Part shown: piece after piece, positions 46,636 through 55,930 of the stretch | Layout: each line of letters opens with the position of its first letter | How positions within the stretch are numbered: position 1 is the stretch's first letter | Assembly: GCF_004359375.1 (NCBI RefSeq) | Contig: NZ_CP034726.1 | Span: forward strand, 1,364,001-1,428,000 | Reading direction: 5' to 3' | Length of the DNA stretch: 64,000 nucleotides | DNA from: Acetilactobacillus jinshanensis | GTDB lineage: Bacteria; Bacillota; Bacilli; Lactobacillales; Lactobacillaceae | Notes under the pieces: generated by a model | What the model was told of the DNA's origin: nothing | What the model saw: the letters and a program-made list of their open reading frames with translations, nothing else | Database searches by the model: none | Made by a program: the position numbers and the translations under genes

Positions 46636-48687
46636 TCATCTTCTGCTACGTTTATGACTACCTTGAGTCGACTTTGTTTTACCTTCAAGTTCGATAATCG
46701 TATCACGAAGATCAGCAGCGTGTTCAAAGTCTAAGTGATTAGATGAAGCTTTCATTTCTTTCTTTAGGTTTCCCAAGACGCTGCGTTGGTCTTCAGCAGC
46801 CATCTTAGCAAAGTCGTCGGCAACGGCTTTATCATTATAAGATTTCTTAGTCTTATTCTTCTTTTTACCTTCAGGCGCAATTAAAGGTGCAATCGGCTTC
46901 TCGATCGTGGTTGGCGTAATGTGATGACGAAGGTTATAACGAATCTGAATTCCACGTCGACGATCAGTTTGATCAATCGTTTCTTTAATCGATTGGGTAA
47001 TGATATCAGCATACATAATCACGGAACCATGTTTATTACGTGAAGCACGACCGGTCGTCTGAACCAGTGAACGGGTATTACGTAAGAAACCTTCTTTATC
47101 GGCATCTAGAATCGCAACTAATGAAACTTCAGGGACATCGATTCCTTCACGAAGCAGGTTAATCCCAACTAACACGTCGAACTTACCTTCACGCAAATCA
47201 TGCAACAATTTATTTCGGCGTAAGGTCTTCAAACCACTGTGGAGATAACGGACCTTAATCCCGAAATTCTTGAGGTAATCCGTCAAATCTTCAGCCATTT
47301 TCTTGGTTAACGTTGTGACAAACACTCGTTCATGACGAGCAACCCGTTTATTGATCTCACTGACCAAATCATCCATCTGACCTAGACTCGGTCGAACGTC
47401 GATCTTTGGGTCAAGTAGTCCGGTTGGTCGAATTACCTGTTCAACGATGTTCTTCGGCTTGGTGTGAGCTAATTCCCATGGACCAGGTGTTGCTGACATA
47501 AAGACGACCTGATTAATGTGCTTTTCAAATTCCTGCATCGTTAACGGTCGGTTATCCAACGCACTTGGCAATCTGAAGCCGTAATTAATCAACGGTTTCT
47601 TACGAGCTTTATCACCATTACGCATCCCACTAATCTGCGGAACCGTCTGGTGTGATTCATCAATCACCATAAAGAAATCTTTTGGGAAGAAATCCAATAG
47701 CGTATATGGTGGTTCACCTGGTTTTCGATTATCCATATAACGTGAATAGTTTTCAATTCCGTTGGTATAGCCCATTTCACGCATCATTTCAATATCGTAG
47801 GTGGTTCGTTGCTTTAAGCGTTGGGCCTCAACTAGTTTGCCTTCCTTACGGAATTTAGCGACCTGGCGAACCATTTCTTGATGAATACCTTTTAAGGCGT
47901 CGTCCATTCGGTTACTGCTAGTTAAGAAATGAGTGGCCGGGAAGATTGCAATACTTTTATGATTAGCAACCACTTCACCGGTTAAGACATCAACTTCCTT
48001 GATCTGATCGACTTCATCACCAAAGAATTCAATTCGGTAAGCGTGCTTTTCACCAGATGACGGGAAGACTTCGACGATATCACCACGAACTCTGAATCGG
48101 TCACGCTGAAAGTCCAAATCATTTCGTTCGAATTGATCAGCAACTAAGGCCCGTAACAGATCATCACGTTCAAGCTGCTGACCAACATGTAGAGTAATGA
48201 TGTGATCAAAATACTGTTTTGGACTACCTAAACCAAAGATAGCCGATACTGACGCAACCACGATCACATCATTACGTTCAAGTAAAGCTGTCGTGGCGGC
48301 ATGGCGCAGCTTATCAATTTCATCGTTAATTGAATCGGTCTTTTCGATGTACGTATCACTAGAGGGAACGTAAGCTTCTGGTTGGTAATAATCATAATAA
48401 CTAACGAAGTACTCAACCGGATTATGCGGAAACATCTTTTTAAAGGCACTGTACAGTTGACCAGCTAAGGTTTTGTTATGCGATAAGACTAACGTCGGCT
48501 TGTTAACGTTCTTGATTACGTTCGCAATCGTAAACGTCTTACCGGTCCCGGTGGCACCCAAAAGAATTTGTGACTTCTGGCCGCTTTTAACACCATCGGT
48601 CAACTTCTTAATGGCCTGTGGTTGATCACCGGTTGGTTTGTATTTTGAAACCAGATGAAAACGATTATGCGTTTCACGATGTATCAC
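46636..48687 (-). CDS. uvrB: UvrABC excinuclease subunit B
   Basis: Damage-verifying helicase-like subunit, 683 residues. Walker [17 protein letters not shown] near 42, beta-hairpin [20 protein letters not shown] (near 95-115), DESHQT near 340, helicase motifs [20 protein letters not shown] (part; near 510) and QTTGRASRN near 555, then a C-terminal UVR domain (about 635-670). The start is a GTG seven bases after AAAGGGGG. It heads the uvrBA operon. Confidence 0.98.
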   Translation of the reverse strand: MIHRETHNRFHLVSKYKPTGDQPQAIKKLTDGVKSGQKSQILLGATGTGKTFTIANVIKNVNKPTLVLSHNKTLAGQLYSAFKKMFPHNPVEYFVSYYDYYQPEAYVPSSDTYIEKTDSINDEIDKLRHAATTALLERNDVIVVASVSAIFGLGSPKQYFDHIITLHVGQQLERDDLLRALVADQFERNDLDFQRDRFRVRGDIVEVFPSSGEKHAYRIEFFGDEVDQIKEVDVLTGEVVANHKSIAIFPATHFLTSSNRMDDALKGIHQEMVRQVAKFRKEGKLVEAQRLKQRTTYDIEMMREMGYTNGIENYSRYMDNRKPGEPPYTLLDFFPKDFFMVIDESHQTVPQISGMRNGDKARKKPLINYGFRLPSALDNRPLTMQEFEKHINQVVFMSATPGPWELAHTKPKNIVEQVIRPTGLLDPKIDVRPSLGQMDDLVSEINKRVARHERVFVTTLTKKMAEDLTDYLKNFGIKVRYLHSGLKTLRRNKLLHDLREGKFDVLVGINLLREGIDVPEVSLVAILDADKEGFLRNTRSLVQTTGRASRNKHGSVIMYADIITQSIKETIDQTDRRRGIQIRYNLRHHITPTTIEKPIAPLIAPEGKKKNKTKKSYNDKAVADDFAKMAAEDQRSVLGNLKKEMKASSNHLDFEHAADLRDTIIELEGKTKSTQGSHKRSRR

Positions 48688-48719
48688 TACGAATCCCCCT
48701 TTAGTATTTATGATAACAA

Positions 48720-48756
48720 AAAATGAGGAAGTTTGGCCTCCCCCACTTCGTTAATT
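48720..48756 (-). terminator. Terminator after trxB
   Basis: Hairpin with GAGG/CCTC core flanked by GTGGG and CTCAT arms, followed by TTTTTTG on the minus strand. Confidence 0.7.
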
Positions 48757-48770
48757 GTTATAACGTTAAA

Positions 48771-49703
48771 TTAATTTTTGCTATCGTTTAACGATTGAAT
48801 ATATTCATACGCATTTTGGCCGGCAATTCCACCGTCACCAACAGCGGTGGCAATTTGACGAAGCTGATTTTCACGAACGTCACCGATTGCATAGATTCCC
48901 GGAATTCGGGTTTCCATTTGATCGTTGGACTTAATCCAGCCTTTGGCATCCGTAATCTTCAAATTCTTGAAAGCACTCGTCATCGGAACGTTACCAATGT
49001 AGATAAAGATTCCGTCCGTCGTAAGATGACTGGTTTTACCAGTCTTCTTGTTGCGAACTTCAACACCAGTAACTTTCTTACCGTCACCATTAATCTTGGT
49101 AACGTTAGAATTCCACACGAACTTCATTTTCGGGTTAGCAAAGGCTCGTTTTTGATAAACCTTATCAGCACGTAATTGATCACGTCGGTGAATAACAACG
49201 ACCTGAGCAACCAAGTGCGATAAGTATAAACCTTCTGAGATTGCAGAATTACCACCACCGACAACGATAACCTTCTTATTACGGAAGAAGTTACCATCAC
49301 AAACGGCACAGTAAGATACACCTTTTCCGGCATATTCGTTTTCGCCAGGAATGCCTAATTTACGGTTCTTAGAACCAGTCGCGATAATCACAACGGTAGC
49401 TTGATAGTCACCGCTGTCAGTATGAACGATCTTATATCGACCGTGATCCTCAATCGATTCAACGACACCGTATGCGTACTTGGCTCCGAACTGAGTCGAA
49501 CTCTTATACATGTCCTTAGCTAAATCAGGACCCATAACGGATTTAAAACCAGTATAATTTTCAATTGCGGCAGTATTATTCATCTGGCCACCGTAAAGGC
49601 CTCGGTCTAACATCACAACCGATAAATTAGCCCGTGATGCGTACAGAGCACTAGTCATACCACCTGGGCCGGCACCGATAATAACTACATCAAATTCTTT
49701 CAT
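48771..49703 (-). CDS. trxB: Thioredoxin reductase
   Basis: FAD/NADPH enzyme that keeps thioredoxin reduced. 310 residues; FAD site VVIIGAGPGGMTSALYASRA (residues 5-24), redox centre CAVCDG near 135, NADPH site VIVVGGGNSAISEGLYLS near 148 and C-terminal FAD segment GIYAIGDVRENQLRQI near 276. It heads a minus-strand group with downstream uvrB separated by a terminator. Confidence 0.97.
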   Translation of the reverse strand: MKEFDVVIIGAGPGGMTSALYASRANLSVVMLDRGLYGGQMNNTAAIENYTGFKSVMGPDLAKDMYKSSTQFGAKYAYGVVESIEDHGRYKIVHTDSGDYQATVVIIATGSKNRKLGIPGENEYAGKGVSYCAVCDGNFFRNKKVIVVGGGNSAISEGLYLSHLVAQVVVIHRRDQLRADKVYQKRAFANPKMKFVWNSNVTKINGDGKKVTGVEVRNKKTGKTSHLTTDGIFIYIGNVPMTSAFKNLKITDAKGWIKSNDQMETRIPGIYAIGDVRENQLRQIATAVGDGGIAGQNAYEYIQSLNDSKN

Positions 49704-49746
49704 TATTTATGTTCCTCATTTCACAGGTTAATATTTTCCGATCAAT

Positions 49747-50619
49747 CTATAATTTCTTGGCTAACTGTTTAATATAGTCACGAACGGCGCCGGACATATC
49801 CTTACGGTGTAAGCCAAATTGAATATTAGTCTTTAACCAGCTCAACTTGTTACCAGTGTCAAAACGATCACCAGTAAATTCATGAGCATAGACGTTCTGA
49901 GTACGGTTTAACGTATCGATTGCATCCGTTAACTGGATTTCGTTACCCTTACCAGGCTTAGTATGCTTCAAGACATCAAAAATCTGTGGTGTCAAAACGT
50001 AACGGCCGATAATGGCTAAATTACTGGGAGCATCTTTCGGATCCGGTTTTTCAACAAAGTTGGAAACATCGTATAAGCCCTTAGCAACTTCTTTAGTTGG
50101 GGCAATTACACCGTACTTGGAAGTATCTTTATGCGGAATCCGCATTACGGCTAGGGTTGATGAACCGGTTTTTTCGTAACAATTGATTAACTGTTGGGTC
50201 AACGGTGTCTTATCAACGGCCAAGTCATCACCAAGTAATACTACGAACGGATCATTGCCGATAAAGCTACGTCCAGTGTAAATAGCATCACCTAAGCCAC
50301 GCGGATGGCTCTGACGTATGAAGTAAATGTTTAAGTCGTTGGTCTTTTGGACGGACTTAAGCATCTTGATCTTATTCTTTTTCTTCAGATTAAGTTCTAA
50401 TTCAGTATTAGCATCGAAGTGATCTTCAATGGCTCGTTTACCCTTACCAATAACGATTAAAATATCCTTAATTCCGGACATCTTAGCTTCTTTAACGATT
50501 AATTGGATAACGGGCGTATCGATTACCGGCAGCATTTCTTTGGGCATGGCCTTGGTTTCTGGTAAGAAACGAGTCCCTAAACCAGCTGCTGGAATAATGG
50601 CTTTAGTAACCTTTTTCAT
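49747..50619 (-). CDS. galU: UTP-glucose-1-phosphate uridylyltransferase
   Basis: Makes UDP-glucose for glycolipid, teichoic acid and polysaccharide synthesis. 290 residues; nucleotide-binding IIPAAGLGTRFLPETKAMPKEMLP (part; residues 8-31), Mg-binding VVLLGDDLAVD near 130 and VEKPDPKDAPSNLAIIGRYV near 192. It sits between gpsA and trxB, a conserved order in lactobacilli. Confidence 0.97.
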   Translation of the reverse strand: MKKVTKAIIPAAGLGTRFLPETKAMPKEMLPVIDTPVIQLIVKEAKMSGIKDILIVIGKGKRAIEDHFDANTELELNLKKKNKIKMLKSVQKTNDLNIYFIRQSHPRGLGDAIYTGRSFIGNDPFVVLLGDDLAVDKTPLTQQLINCYEKTGSSTLAVMRIPHKDTSKYGVIAPTKEVAKGLYDVSNFVEKPDPKDAPSNLAIIGRYVLTPQIFDVLKHTKPGKGNEIQLTDAIDTLNRTQNVYAHEFTGDRFDTGNKLSWLKTNIQFGLHRKDMSGAVRDYIKQLAKKL

Positions 50620-50642
50620 CTTTTAAAACTCCTATTAAATGA

Positions 50643-51668
50643 TTAATAAAATTCAGGACGTGCTGGACGTTCCATTAATTTCTTAATTTCATCTTTGATA
50701 TTAGCGTTGCCATACCAAACGTCATAAATAGCGTTCGTGATTGGCATGTCAATGTGCTTCTTCTTAGCTAAATCATGAGCGGCTTTGACAGTAGCGGCAC
50801 CTTCAACAACTTGGCCCATGTTAGCGACGATGTCCTTAGGCTTCTTACCTTGACCTAACTGATAACCGGCACGCCAGTTACGGGAATTCTTACTGCCGGC
50901 GGTAACGATTAAATCACCCAAGCCAGATAAACCGGTGAAAGTCAATGGGTTGGCGCCAAAGGCCTTACCTAAACGTTCGATTTCAGCTAAGCCACGGGTC
51001 ATTAAGGCCGCAGTGGCGTTATCTTTATAGCCCAAGCTAGCTAAGGCACCGGCACCAATCGCAATGATGTTCTTTAAGGCACCACCAAATTCAGTACCAA
51101 CAACATCATTATTAGTATAAACTCTGAAGAACGGTGCCATTAACATCTTCTGGAAGTGTTCAGCTGCCTTCTGACTCTTACTGGAAACGGTAACTAGAGT
51201 CATATCCTTAATAGCAACTGATTCAGCTTGGGTTGGACCGGATAGGATGGATAATGATTTCCTGTGATCAGGATCGATTTCTTGTTCAAGAACCTGGTAC
51301 ATAGTGTCATATGTGCCCTTTTCAATCCCTTTACTAGCATCAATGATGTTAGGTTTTAAGTTATCTTTCTTTAAGCACTTGTTTAATTCCTTAGCGGTTG
51401 AACGAGTGTACTGAGCAGGAACGATAACAAAAATGTCATCAGAGCCCTTAACGGAATCGTTCATTTTGTTATAAGTCATTAAATCCTTTGGATATTTATA
51501 ACCCTTCATATACTGTTCGTTAGTATGCTTAGTGTTTAATTCTTTAACTTGTTTTGGATCGATTGACCACATTGAGACGTTGTAGCCATTTTCGTATAGT
51601 AACATAGCAACCATGCTGCCCCAGGATCCAGCACCTAGAACAGAAACTTTTTCTGCTTTTTTATTCAT
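50643..51668 (-). CDS. gpsA: Glycerol-3-phosphate dehydrogenase (NAD(P)+)
   Basis: Reduces dihydroxyacetone phosphate to sn-glycerol-3-phosphate for lipid synthesis. 341 residues; VSVLGAGSWGSMVAMLLYENGYNV (part; residues 8-31), catalytic Lys in FGGALKNIIAIGAG near 194 and the substrate-binding SRNWRAGYQLGQG near 257. RBS AGGGGG is strong. It lies downstream of lgt and upstream of galU. Confidence 0.97.
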   Translation of the reverse strand: MNKKAEKVSVLGAGSWGSMVAMLLYENGYNVSMWSIDPKQVKELNTKHTNEQYMKGYKYPKDLMTYNKMNDSVKGSDDIFVIVPAQYTRSTAKELNKCLKKDNLKPNIIDASKGIEKGTYDTMYQVLEQEIDPDHRKSLSILSGPTQAESVAIKDMTLVTVSSKSQKAAEHFQKMLMAPFFRVYTNNDVVGTEFGGALKNIIAIGAGALASLGYKDNATAALMTRGLAEIERLGKAFGANPLTFTGLSGLGDLIVTAGSKNSRNWRAGYQLGQGKKPKDIVANMGQVVEGAATVKAAHDLAKKKHIDMPITNAIYDVWYGNANIKDEIKKLMERPARPEFY

Positions 51669-51728
51669 TTCAAAATCCCCCTATTCAAGGTCATTGAATA
51701 TACTCATCTACTTATATTTTATTACTCA

Positions 51729-52538
51729 TTAGTTTAAATACCAATTCAAAGCATGATTTCGGTGACGACGGGCAATGATCAAGGCAATTGCACCGATAAA
51801 GAAGATTACCGATAACATCTGCGAAAATCGAATGTTGCCTAGCATCAGGCTATCAGTTCGCATTCCTTCGGTAAAGAAACGACCGAATGCATACCAGGCC
51901 ACGTAGCATAACACGACTTCACCACGTTTGAATAATTTTGGAACGTGCCGAAGTGACATTAATAATACAAAGCCTAGGGCATCCCAGATTGACTCATATA
52001 AAAACGTGGGCTGCCGAAACGCACCCTGGATATACATCTGCTGAATTAACCAGGCTGGTAAATGAAGATGCTTTAAGAAAGCCAAACTAGTTACCTGCCC
52101 AAAGGCTTCCTGGTTCATAAAGTTACCCCAGCGGCCAATTGCCTGGCCCATAATAACGGTAGGTGCCACAATGTCCAACATCGTCCAGACTGAAATGTGT
52201 CGATGACGACAGAAGCAATAAACCGTGATTGCGGCACCGATTAAGGCACCATAGATCGCAATTCCACCATCCCAAATGGCAATAATCTGATTTAGATGGT
52301 TCCGATAATAACCCCATTGGAAAAACACGTAGTAGATTCGAGCACTAACGATCGCAATGGGTAACGCATAAATAATCAAGTCGTAAATATTTTCAGGATC
52401 GATATGGCGACGTTGAGCTTCATGCGCCGACAAAATTACCGCGATCAATACGGCGCTAGCAATGAAGATCCCGTACCAATGGACCTGAATTGGACCTAAA
52501 TTAAATGCGATTGGATTTAATGCTAATTCATTAAGCAT
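51729..52538 (-). CDS. lgt: Prolipoprotein diacylglyceryl transferase
   Basis: Adds diacylglyceryl to the lipobox Cys of prelipoproteins at the membrane. 269 residues, seven membrane segments; the signature GRWGNFMNQEAFG lies near 136-148 and essential His/Arg residues around AIYGALIGAAI and WYAFGRFFTEGMRTD (near 216) are present. It follows hprK by 12 bases and is probably translated from the same mRNA. Confidence 0.96.
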   Translation of the reverse strand: MLNELALNPIAFNLGPIQVHWYGIFIASAVLIAVILSAHEAQRRHIDPENIYDLIIYALPIAIVSARIYYVFFQWGYYRNHLNQIIAIWDGGIAIYGALIGAAITVYCFCRHRHISVWTMLDIVAPTVIMGQAIGRWGNFMNQEAFGQVTSLAFLKHLHLPAWLIQQMYIQGAFRQPTFLYESIWDALGFVLLMSLRHVPKLFKRGEVVLCYVAWYAFGRFFTEGMRTDSLMLGNIRFSQMLSVIFFIGAIALIIARRHRNHALNWYLN

Positions 52539-52550
52539 GCTTTACCTCCC

Positions 52551-53582
52551 TCAACGTTTCTTGGGTTGCGACTGATGGTGTTTATTAAATCGAGCCAAGG
52601 CCGCTTCGTTATTGTCCAAGATCTTTTTCTCTTGGGCCTTTTCTTGTTTAACTTCTAAGGTGTTGTGTTTAATTAATTTATCTAAATTCTGGTCAAACGC
52701 TTTGGTGGCATCATAGCCCATGGTATGCGCCCTAAAGTTCATGGCCGCCGTTTCAACCAAAATGGCCAAGTTACGACCAGTTCGAACCGGAATTTTGAAC
52801 TCTGGGATGTCAACATCAAAGATTCGCCGTGTCTTTCCTGAGTCACCCAATCGATCGTAAATGGCGTTCTTCGACCAAGGAGCTAGACGAACGATCATGT
52901 TGACCGGCGTTTTAGCTCGAACGGCTCCAGCACCGAATAACGTCATGACGTTAATAATGCCGATCCCACGGATTTCCAGTAAATGCTGTAAGATCTTGGG
53001 AGCCTGCCCCATCAACGTCTGTTCATCCTGCTGATAAACTTCAACTCGATCATCAGCAATCAAACGATGACCACGTTTAATTAATTCTAACGCGGTTTCA
53101 CTTTTACCAATTCCGGATTTACCGGTAATTAGGACTCCTAAGCCATAAACATCAACTAGAACGCCATGAATTGATTTTCGCTCGGCCAACTGGTCTTCTA
53201 AATAGTTGGTCATGTTACTTAAGACTCTAGATGTCGTCAACTTTGAGCCTAGGACTGGAATGTGTTCACTTTTGACGGCACGAATCAATTCCTTTGGTGG
53301 TTCTAACTGAGTAGAGATCACGAAAGCAGGTGTTTCCGGCTGACACATCCGTTGCATTACTTGAAACAACTTCTCGTGATCCATCCCTTTAGCATATGAT
53401 GTTTCGGTAATCCCAAATAACTGGATCCGTTTTGGCGGGTAGTAGTTAAAAAATCCCGTTAATTCTAAACCGGGTCGTGAAATATCACTAGTGGTGATCC
53501 GCCGATCCAGATATTGTTTACCATAAAAGACATGTAAATGAGTATTATGAACTAAATCAGCAACGGTAACGCTCGCGGTCAT
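52551..53582 (-). CDS. hprK: HPr kinase/phosphorylase
   Basis: Bifunctional enzyme that phosphorylates or dephosphorylates HPr at Ser46 and so controls carbon catabolite repression through CcpA. 343 residues; P-loop LITGKSGIGKSETALEL near 151-167 and family signature LEIRGIGIINVMTLFGAGAV (near 203-222). Residues beyond about 300 form a Lys/Gln/His-rich tail longer than usual. It heads the group hprK-lgt-gpsA-galU-trxB. Confidence 0.97.
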   Translation of the reverse strand: MTASVTVADLVHNTHLHVFYGKQYLDRRITTSDISRPGLELTGFFNYYPPKRIQLFGITETSYAKGMDHEKLFQVMQRMCQPETPAFVISTQLEPPKELIRAVKSEHIPVLGSKLTTSRVLSNMTNYLEDQLAERKSIHGVLVDVYGLGVLITGKSGIGKSETALELIKRGHRLIADDRVEVYQQDEQTLMGQAPKILQHLLEIRGIGIINVMTLFGAGAVRAKTPVNMIVRLAPWSKNAIYDRLGDSGKTRRIFDVDIPEFKIPVRTGRNLAILVETAAMNFRAHTMGYDATKAFDQNLDKLIKHNTLEVKQEKAQEKKILDNNEAALARFNKHHQSQPKKR

Positions 53583-53607
53583 TTGGATTACCTCCTCACG
53601 TTAAAAG

Positions 53608-54732
53608 CTAAAGATTTGACGTCCTAAACAGAACAACCCCAATTTCATGCGGGGTTCCACTATAAATTGCGGTATTGGTCAAAATAATTCGATGATTGGT
53701 ATTAATGACTCGTAATCGGCAGTACGTTGGCTGATCCTGTAATGCTTCATAAAAGCTGTCCTCATCATGAACAGCCTTGTGATTAACGTTTAAGATTACG
53801 TCACCGACGTGAAGATTCATCTTAGCAGCGGGTGTTCCAGGTTCAATGCCAACGATTCTAACCCCATTGATGACCTCAGAAAACCAGTCACCGTGCTTCA
53901 GATCAGATCGTTTAGCTCGGTACAATGCAAACCAGCTCAATAGCAACAATACCGGTAAACTAATCATAACCAGGATTGGCCACTTATAACTAGCAACAGC
54001 TAGTAACATGCCTAAGATTCCAATTACCATTAAATGGTTGCCTAATTTACGGAAAACTTTACGCGGCTGATGCTTGAAAACAGTTAACCGTAAGCCGATC
54101 ATGATTGGCACCAATAAAAATGCAACTCGATGACCGTCAACCATAAATGTCGGGTAGAAACTAATCACATGCCGCATAATGTTACCTGGAATCATGACTA
54201 GCATTGGAAATACCGAAAGTTCCTTAAACGGATAGCCAGCAATTCGGTTGTTTCGTTCATTCCGAAAGATTCGGGGAACGTTATATCGACCACCGTTAAA
54301 ACCAATAAACATGCCCAATGCCAAGATGATGAGTCCTGCAATCAAAACGTAATTCTGACTGGCAATCGTTGAGCTGTGATAATTCATCAGGACCATCATT
54401 AATGACGGTACGATCATAATCAAAACGGGAATAACGATTGATGGGATTAAAATTAAGCTCAATCCCGCCAAGGCTTCATAAATAACAACCCAGTCTAGTG
54501 GCAACGTTGCACCCACTAAAACTGAAATTAACGAAATAATAATACCAAGTACCAGTAAGCTAACCCAAAAATGGCGGAATTCATAATGCTTTTCATAAAC
54601 GGCCGTATTAAATTGGGAACGAGCACGTTTCATTCGGGTTCGACCGTTTAAATAGGCTCTAATAACACCAATCCATAATACCGGCTGTAAAAAGAAGGCC
54701 AAAATCACTAATAAAATTTTCAAAACATCCAC
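53608..54732 (-). CDS. Multi-pass membrane protein with C-terminal PDZ domain (MinJ-like)
   Basis: 374 residues with about eight hydrophobic segments (to roughly 275) and a C-terminal PDZ domain (about 285-365; VRIVGIEPGTPAAKMNLHVGDVI, part). The layout matches MinJ of Bacillus, which links MinD to DivIVA and is encoded close to prfB there, so a division-site role is plausible; this is inference from architecture and position. The likely start is a GTG at 54732 with only a weak ribosome site. It lies between prfB and hprK. Confidence 0.8.
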   Translation of the reverse strand: MDVLKILLVILAFFLQPVLWIGVIRAYLNGRTRMKRARSQFNTAVYEKHYEFRHFWVSLLVLGIIISLISVLVGATLPLDWVVIYEALAGLSLILIPSIVIPVLIMIVPSLMMVLMNYHSSTIASQNYVLIAGLIILALGMFIGFNGGRYNVPRIFRNERNNRIAGYPFKELSVFPMLVMIPGNIMRHVISFYPTFMVDGHRVAFLLVPIMIGLRLTVFKHQPRKVFRKLGNHLMVIGILGMLLAVASYKWPILVMISLPVLLLLSWFALYRAKRSDLKHGDWFSEVINGVRIVGIEPGTPAAKMNLHVGDVILNVNHKAVHDEDSFYEALQDQPTYCRLRVINTNHRIILTNTAIYSGTPHEIGVVLFRTSNL

Positions 54733-54747
54733 TTCTCAAACTAAGAT

Positions 54748-55864
54748 TTAATCTGGATTTTTCTTGCTTAATTTCCAACGAAGATAGGCATTAATGAACG
54801 GGTCTAGATCACCGTCCATTACAGCATTAATTTCAGGCGTCGAGTAATTAGTTCGATGGTCTTTAACCATGGTATATGGCTGAAAGACATATGATCTGAT
54901 CTGAGATCCCCAACCGATCGTTTTCTGAACACCTTCGATTTTAGCGCGTTTTTCACGCTTCTTTTCTTCTTCTAATTGGTAAAGTTTAGCCTTTAACATT
55001 TTCATTGCCGTTTGTCGGTTCTGCAACTGTGAACGCTGTTGTTGACTAGAAACGACAATTCCCGTTGGTTCATGAGTAATTCGAACGGCAGATTCAGTCT
55101 TGTTAACATGCTGACCACCGGCACCACTGGCACGGAACGTATCAACTCTTAAATCAGCTGGGTTAATTTTAATGTGAACGCTGTCGTCCAATTCAGGCAT
55201 GACATTAACTGACGCAAATGACGTATGACGACGGTTAGCCGCATCAAATGGTGATATTCGAACCAGTCGGTGAATCCCACGTTCGGATTGTAAATATCCG
55301 TAGGCGTTTTTACCGATCACCATGATGGTCGCAGTATCAATTCCGGCAACTTCACCAGGTTCATAATCTAAAGTCTTGACCTTAAAATCATGCTGTTCAG
55401 CCCAGCGAACGTACATTCGGTAAAGCATTGAACTCCAATCGTGGGCTTCGGTACCACCGGCACCTGGATGAATTTCTAAAATGGCGTTATTAGCATCATA
55501 TTTACCGGTCAATAGCATGCTTAACCGGTAGTTCTTTAACTCTTTTTCAAGTTTAGCTAAATCACTTTCAAATGATTTTGCCATCTTAGGATCAGGGTCT
55601 TCAGCCAGCATTTCAACAGCCACTTCTAAATCCTGAGTCTTAGCGGATAAGTGTTTAAAACTATCGTACTTATCTTTCATGCGGTTGGTCTTAGCAATCA
55701 CCTTTTTAGCTTTGACCTGATTGTTCCAAAAGTCCGGCTGAGCCATCTTATGCTCGTTTAAACCGATGCTTTCGTTTAACGAGTCCAGGTCAAAGTGACC
55801 TCCTAAAGCCGTGAATGGCTTTTTTAACCGTTGCTAATTTTTCTTTAGCTTCATTGAGTTTCAT
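54748..55864 (-). CDS. prfB: Peptide chain release factor 2, made by programmed +1 frameshift
   Basis: Recognises UGA and UAA. The first 24 codons start at the ATG at 55864 (nine bases after GGAGG) and end at CTT followed by in-frame TGA (55790-55792). Translation then shifts +1 to GAC and continues for 347 residues to 54748, giving about 371 residues. The GGQ motif is in RASGAGGQHVNKTESAVRIT near 250. When RF2 is scarce the ribosome pauses at UGA and shifts, so the gene regulates itself. A frame called only from the ATG at 55746 would lack the first 39 residues. Confidence 0.95.
55789..55804 (-). promoter_or_regulatory. prfB frameshift site
   Basis: Internal Shine-Dalgarno AGGAGG (55799-55804), three bases, then CTTTGAC (55789-55795): the canonical RF2 shift site with the in-frame TGA at 55790-55792. 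Confidence 0.95.
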
Positions 55865-55881
55865 AATTAATAGCCTCCATA

Positions 55882-55920
55882 AAAAAGCGAAGGAATTTAA
55901 GAATTCACTTCGCCCTTTTG
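55882..55920 (-). terminator. Terminator after secA, abutting prfB
   Basis: Stem GCGAAG-GAATT / AATTC-CTTCGC with mismatch and CTTA loop followed by TTTTTT on the minus strand. The U-tract ends about three bases before the prfB ribosome site GGAGG. Confidence 0.82.
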
Positions 55921-55930
55921 TTAATCGTTA

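Noticed and set aside
54748-55864. prfB as a frameshifted pseudogene
   Set aside because: The break is the well-known programmed RF2 frameshift with all its elements.
55747-55864. Separate small gene upstream of prfB
   Set aside because: The 24-codon frame ends at the RF2 frameshift site and is the N-terminus of RF2.
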